Assembly (NCBI GenBank): GCA_020346805.1
Contig: CP070790.1
Coordinates: forward strand, 2,913,311-2,921,463
Direction: 5' to 3'
Source: Planctomycetota bacterium
Lineage (GTDB): Bacteria > Planctomycetota > Phycisphaerae > UBA1845 > PWPN01
Length of the DNA stretch: 8,153 nt
The position numbers and the translations under genes are program-made. Shown here in pieces: positions 5,287 through 8,153 of this stretch (position 1 is its first letter; each line of letters opens with the position of its first letter). The notes beneath the pieces were generated by a model. That model was given only the letters and a program-made list of their open reading frames with translations, did no database searches and had not been told where the DNA came from.

Positions 5287-7173
5287 ATGCCGGCAAGATA
5301 TCCGATTTTTGTCAAACGTGACCTCGATGGTTTCTTCGGTCTGGCCATCGATAACCTGGTCCAGATGCTGCTGATCGTCAACCTGTGCGGGGCATTCTGC
5401 GGAATGAGCGGCGACAACAGCTCTATTATCTATGAACGCATAATGCCCGGGGTGGCGGTATCCCTGCTGATCGGCAACCTGTTTTACGCCATCCAGGCCC
5501 ACTGGGTCGCCAGGCGCGAGGGCCGATCCGACGTGACCGCCTTACCCTATGGCATCAACACTCCCTCACTGCTGGTATATGTGTTTTTTGTGATGATGCC
5601 CGCATACAGTCGAACGCAAAATGCGGACTTCGCTTGGCAAATGGGCCTTATCGCCTGCATGGGGAGCGGCATTATCGAATTCGCCGGGGCATTCGTAGCG
5701 GAAAAACTACGCCGTAATACCCCACGAGCCGCTCTGCTCAGAACATTGGCCGGTATCGCCATCACCTTTATCTCCATGACCTTCGCCCTACAGATCTGGC
5801 AGCGGCCCCTGGTGGCCATGGTGCCCATGGCCATCGTGCTGCTGGTATATTTTTCCAAGATTCGATTCCCCCTCGGCCTTCCCGGTGGACTGGTGGCCGT
5901 TATTTTGGGTACCACATTGGGATGGCTGCTCTCGGTAGCAAATCTGACTGACGTCCAAATGAGCGCTGATACGGTAATCGAGGCCTGGAATGGTCGGGGT
6001 CAGTTCTGGCCTCAATGGGCCGGCGGCGCCGTCTGGGAAATATTGAAGCAGGAGCCGGCACAGGTATTGGCCCTACTGTCGGTAATAATCCCTATGGGTT
6101 TGTTCAACGTCATCGGCAGCCTCCAGAACATCGAGTCCGCCGAGGCCGGCGGCGACGTCTTCGCTACCGGCCCTTCTCTGGCAGTTAATGGCCTGGGTAC
6201 CATTGCCGCCGCCCTCTTTGGAAGCTGCTTCCCCACCACCATTTACATCGGCCATCCCGGCTGGAAGGGGCTGGGGGCCCGAGCCGGTTACTCCACCCTT
6301 AACGGCCTGGTCATGACCGCCATCTGCCTGACAGGTACCGTCTCGTTGATCAGCGCCGTCGTCCCCCTGGAAGCCGGTATTGCTATCGTGCTGTGGATCG
6401 GGATCGTAATCACCGCTCAAGCCTTCCAGGCCAGCCCCCAACGCCATGCACCGGCCGCAGCCATCGGGCTCTTCCCCGCCATCGTGGCCTGGGGGGTGAC
6501 CATTGTCATTGGCGCATTTAACGAGGCCAATCGCAATCCCAATGATTACTCAATGCGATTCATCGCCGCCAAAGACTACCCGGTAGCAGCAATCAAAATT
6601 GACCAGCAAACAACCACCGCACCGACGACCTCGGCCGCGACTGTACCTGTGGCAACGACCGCTGCAACTGAGCCCGGTGAGAAAACACGAGCTATTGCCA
6701 CCACCATGCAGGATCTGATTGAATCGCATCACCAAAAGTTGGGCCGCAACACCCAAATCAATGGTTTCTGGCTCCATGGTATGCTTATTCTAGAACGGGG
6801 TTACATATTCACTTGCATGCTGATAGCCGCCATCTCCGCCTTCCTTATCGATCGGCGATTCTTCCAAGCCGCCGGCTGGGCATTGATCGGAGCGGTACTG
6901 ACCCTGCTCGGACTGATGCACGCCTATCAACTCACCGGCAACAATCTGGATTATCTATTATTCTACCCAGTGGAAACGCCTGAAGGGGTCTTTGCCTATC
7001 GGGCTTATCCCGTACTAATCGGTTACCTGCTGATGGCCGGCGTCTTCCTGGCCATCGGACGACGTGACGCCAACCAAATCGAAAAAACCGGCGACCCTGT
7101 CGAAGACGCCAGAGTGACTGCCCCAATCGAATCCGTTGAAGATGAGAACACTGGACCGGCGGCTACGGAGTAG
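5287..7173 (+). CDS. NCS2-like (nucleobase/xanthine-uracil type) permease with polar insert
   Basis: This is a 628-residue inner-membrane transporter with roughly a dozen or more hydrophobic segments, longer than the 430-480 residues of classic NCS2 proteins. Family-like features are DNLVQMLLIVNLCG (22-35), TALPYGINTP (84-93), the TM8-like QNIESAEAGGD (280-290) with Glu283 where NCS2 proteins carry a substrate-binding acidic residue, and FGSCFPTTIYIGHPGW (311-326), the TM10-like half-helix. In uracil permeases the latter reads TTYGEN; here an IGHPG stretch replaces it, so the substrate may differ. A hydrophilic loop (about 412-495) contains a Thr/Ala-rich stretch (442-462). Three hydrophobic segments follow (about 505-521, 526-545, 574-591; GLMHAYQLT at 542-550), then an acidic tail. 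It is divergent from kdsB with its own promoter candidate. Nucleobase import would fit near pyrG, but the substrate is not established. Confidence 0.85.
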   Translation: MPARYPIFVKRDLDGFFGLAIDNLVQMLLIVNLCGAFCGMSGDNSSIIYERIMPGVAVSLLIGNLFYAIQAHWVARREGRSDVTALPYGINTPSLLVYVFFVMMPAYSRTQNADFAWQMGLIACMGSGIIEFAGAFVAEKLRRNTPRAALLRTLAGIAITFISMTFALQIWQRPLVAMVPMAIVLLVYFSKIRFPLGLPGGLVAVILGTTLGWLLSVANLTDVQMSADTVIEAWNGRGQFWPQWAGGAVWEILKQEPAQVLALLSVIIPMGLFNVIGSLQNIESAEAGGDVFATGPSLAVNGLGTIAAALFGSCFPTTIYIGHPGWKGLGARAGYSTLNGLVMTAICLTGTVSLISAVVPLEAGIAIVLWIGIVITAQAFQASPQRHAPAAAIGLFPAIVAWGVTIVIGAFNEANRNPNDYSMRFIAAKDYPVAAIKIDQQTTTAPTTSAATVPVATTAATEPGEKTRAIATTMQDLIESHHQKLGRNTQINGFWLHGMLILERGYIFTCMLIAAISAFLIDRRFFQAAGWALIGAVLTLLGLMHAYQLTGNNLDYLLFYPVETPEGVFAYRAYPVLIGYLLMAGVFLAIGRRDANQIEKTGDPVEDARVTAPIESVEDENTGPAATE

Positions 7174-7191
7174 GTTTATGATGTGTTGATA

Positions 7192-7220
7192 TTTATCGTG
7201 CTCTTTACGCAGGATTTAAT
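7192..7220 (+). promoter_or_regulatory. Possible weak promoter for the small membrane protein gene
   Basis: TTTATC (7192-7197) and TTTAAT (7215-7220) are 17 bp apart; the -10 matches 5 of 6 and the -35 only 3 of 6. It sits in the 82-bp AT-rich gap after the permease stop, which has no evident terminator. Readthrough from the permease is an equally good explanation. Confidence 0.22.
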
Positions 7221-7255
7221 TGTATCGTGAACTTTTTTGATATTGAAGTCTTGGG

Positions 7256-7474
7256 ATGTTAGATATGCGCACCAAACTCAAGTTTTTGTACTGGACGATT
7301 GAGATTAATCTGATCTTATGGTTAGTTATGATTGGAAGTGTGTTTGCTGACCAGGATCTTAAGTTAATCAAGCCGGTTGCTATTATTGGATTTGTTTTAT
7401 CGGCTCTGCTCCAGCATTGGGCATACTATCATCTTCGCAAGACTGACCGTGTGGATGGAAGGGTTGTAACTTAG
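7256..7474 (+). CDS. Small two-helix membrane protein, unknown function
   Basis: I do not recognise this 72-residue protein. Two hydrophobic segments are clear: residues about 10-31 (FLYWTIEINLILWLVMIGSV) and about 39-57 (KPVAIIGFVLSALLQHWAYY), joined by a short polar loop (DQDLKL). Basic residues flank both ends (MRTKLK; HLRKTDRVDGR), predicting both termini in the cytoplasm. An alternative start is the ATG at 7265 (codon 4); GAAG lies 7 nt before the first ATG and GGGATG precedes the second. The sequence is AT-rich (about 41% G+C by hand count), unlike the permease upstream. It follows the permease by 82 bp on the same strand and could be a partner protein, a recent arrival, or simply a small conserved gene. 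Helix layout and coding-like composition support a real gene, with moderate certainty. Confidence 0.6.
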   Translation: MLDMRTKLKFLYWTIEINLILWLVMIGSVFADQDLKLIKPVAIIGFVLSALLQHWAYYHLRKTDRVDGRVVT

Positions 7475-7509
7475 TAAAAACAACCAAATCTCTGAAACTC
7501 TTTTTATCT

Positions 7510-7566
7510 TCTTGGTATGCTTGGCCCGGCTACGGCTCGGCGCCTACGCCGATACGAGCATCTTGG
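7510..7566. repeat. GC-rich imperfect palindrome flanked by a 6-bp direct repeat
   Basis: Between converging genes lies a hairpin-forming element. The core is a perfect 6-bp stem, TCGGCG (7537-7542) and CGCCGA (7547-7552), with a CCTA loop. The outer arms ATGCT (7517-7521) and AGCAT (7557-7561) are also complementary, with a GC-rich partly paired middle. TCTTGG stands at both borders (7510-7515 and 7561-7566). No T-tract follows on either strand, so it is not a standard intrinsic terminator. It looks like an intergenic repeat unit (REP or MITE-like), but only one copy is visible here. Confidence 0.4.
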
Positions 7567-7577
7567 CGGTTCAATTC

Positions 7578-8153
7578 TCACGGCACATCATAGGCAAACG
7601 ACTGGGCCCAATACTTTCGGCCTAACGGGTCTTCGAAATATCCCATACCAACATAAACGTAACCTTCACGCAGCATGTTTTGGTCATGTGTGGGACTATC
7701 CTTCCACGCCTTCATAACCGACTCCACACTGCGTTGACCGGCCGCCAGATTCTCACCCACATACCGATGGCAAAATCCTGCCTCAAAAGCCCGATCGCCG
7801 GGTTCCTGGCCTTCAGGATTGATATGGGCAAAGTAATCTCGGTTCCAGGTATCTTGAAGATGGGCATCGGCAACCGCCTCAAGCTTTTGCGAATAAATCA
7901 AAGGCTCCAATCCGTTCTCAGCTCGATAAAGATTCAAGGCCTCAAACAGGGCCAGATGTATATCGCTGGCCGGCCCGCCGAGTTCCAGGCACTCCGGCAA
8001 ATCCGCATCTTCGGTGGTCTTCGACGACTCCGTACCCAGAACCGAATCGACATTAACACCGCTCACCGGCAGCAAAGGATCGAAAGATCCCGTGCAAGAT
8101 GCCATAACTAAAAGCAGACCGGAAATAATCAGCCGATAATAATCCTCAGGATT
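7578..8153 (-). CDS. CAP/SCP-domain (YkwD-like) lipoprotein, start beyond window edge
   Basis: This is a small secreted protein with one CAP (SCP/PR1-like) domain. Numbering from the ATG at 8105, the domain spans about 50-172 with the usual features: NLYRAENGLEPL (58-69), YFAHINPEG (91-99) with His94, VGENLAAG (116-123) with Glu118, and AWKDSPTHDQNML (133-145) with His140. GMGYFEDPLGRKYWAQSFA closes the fold. The CAP cavity residues His-Glu-His are therefore present. The frame stays open for 16 codons upstream of that ATG to the window edge, reading YYRLIISGLLLVMASC, a lipoprotein signal peptide ending at Cys4. The ATG at 8105 would lose this signal, so the true start is at or past 8153. A low-complexity acidic linker (about 5-45) separates anchor and domain. 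Bacterial CAP proteins mostly lack a known activity; an envelope role is likely. Confidence 0.88.
   Translation of the reverse strand, partial: NPEDYYRLIISGLLLVMASCTGSFDPLLPVSGVNVDSVLGTESSKTTEDADLPECLELGGPASDIHLALFEALNLYRAENGLEPLIYSQKLEAVADAHLQDTWNRDYFAHINPEGQEPGDRAFEAGFCHRYVGENLAAGQRSVESVMKAWKDSPTHDQNMLREGYVYVGMGYFEDPLGRKYWAQSFAYDVP

Noticed and set aside
5125..5502. 125-codon minus-strand open frame crossing the divergent promoter region
   Set aside because: It overlaps the permease start and both promoters, and has no domain or Shine-Dalgarno; kdsB and the permease explain the region.
6073..6447. 124-codon minus-strand open frame, and others between 5547 and 7126
   Set aside because: They lie within the permease gene on the opposite strand and have Gly/Arg-rich translations without domains.
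7462..7485. GGTTGT/ACAACC inverted repeat around the small gene's stop, as a terminator
   Set aside because: The 6-bp stem has a 12-nt loop and the nearest T-run lies about 15 nt further on, so it does not fit an intrinsic terminator.
7680..8111. 143-codon plus-strand open frame
   Set aside because: It is antisense to the CAP-domain gene, which has a full set of family motifs.

Overview
The window reads as ordinary chromosomal DNA from a diderm (LPS-making) bacterium of moderate G+C. A Kdo-activating enzyme (KdsB) and three putative lipoproteins indicate a Gram-negative type envelope. The kdsB-pyrG gene pair, known from Chlamydia, together with an unusual CTP synthase, makes me suspect the Planctomycetota/Verrucomicrobiota/Chlamydiota group, perhaps a Phycisphaerae-like planctomycete. 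That placement is inference from remembered family sequences, not a search.

Layout. Five genes run leftward on the minus strand from about 5.05 kb to the left edge: kdsB, pyrG, a PF10023-type putative aminopeptidase lipoprotein, an alpha/beta-hydrolase lipoprotein, and the N-terminal part of a GNAT-like protein cut by the window start. Gaps are 69, 72, -17 (overlap) and 59 bp and no convincing terminator separates them, so one transcript is plausible. A good sigma70-type promoter (TTGACA, 17 bp, TAGTAT) lies upstream of kdsB, and an extended -10 box just after pyrG could fire the lipoprotein pair separately. Two genes, kdsB and the hydrolase, start with TTG, each backed by a well-placed Shine-Dalgarno sequence.

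Divergently on the plus strand, from 5287, lies a 628-residue NCS2-like (nucleobase/xanthine-uracil type) permease with its own candidate promoter and a strong ribosome binding site. It is followed by a short AT-rich gene for a 72-residue protein with two membrane helices. Facing these on the minus strand at the right edge is a CAP/SCP-domain (YkwD-like) lipoprotein whose start lies beyond the window. The 103 bp between the two converging genes hold a GC-rich imperfect palindrome flanked by a 6-bp direct repeat.

How the genes fit together: PyrG makes CTP and KdsB spends CTP to make CMP-Kdo for LPS, so the first two genes form a supply-and-use pair. The downstream lipoproteins are probably exported envelope hydrolases of unknown substrate. 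The permease may import nucleobases. I see no mobile element, CRISPR array, tRNA, rRNA or phage gene, and no clear evidence of a new multi-gene system. The most notable items are the divergent PyrG, the permease's altered substrate-site motif, the repeat-bearing kdsB promoter and the palindromic element. No stretch over 300 bp lacks a gene; the longest gap is the 240-bp divergent promoter region.
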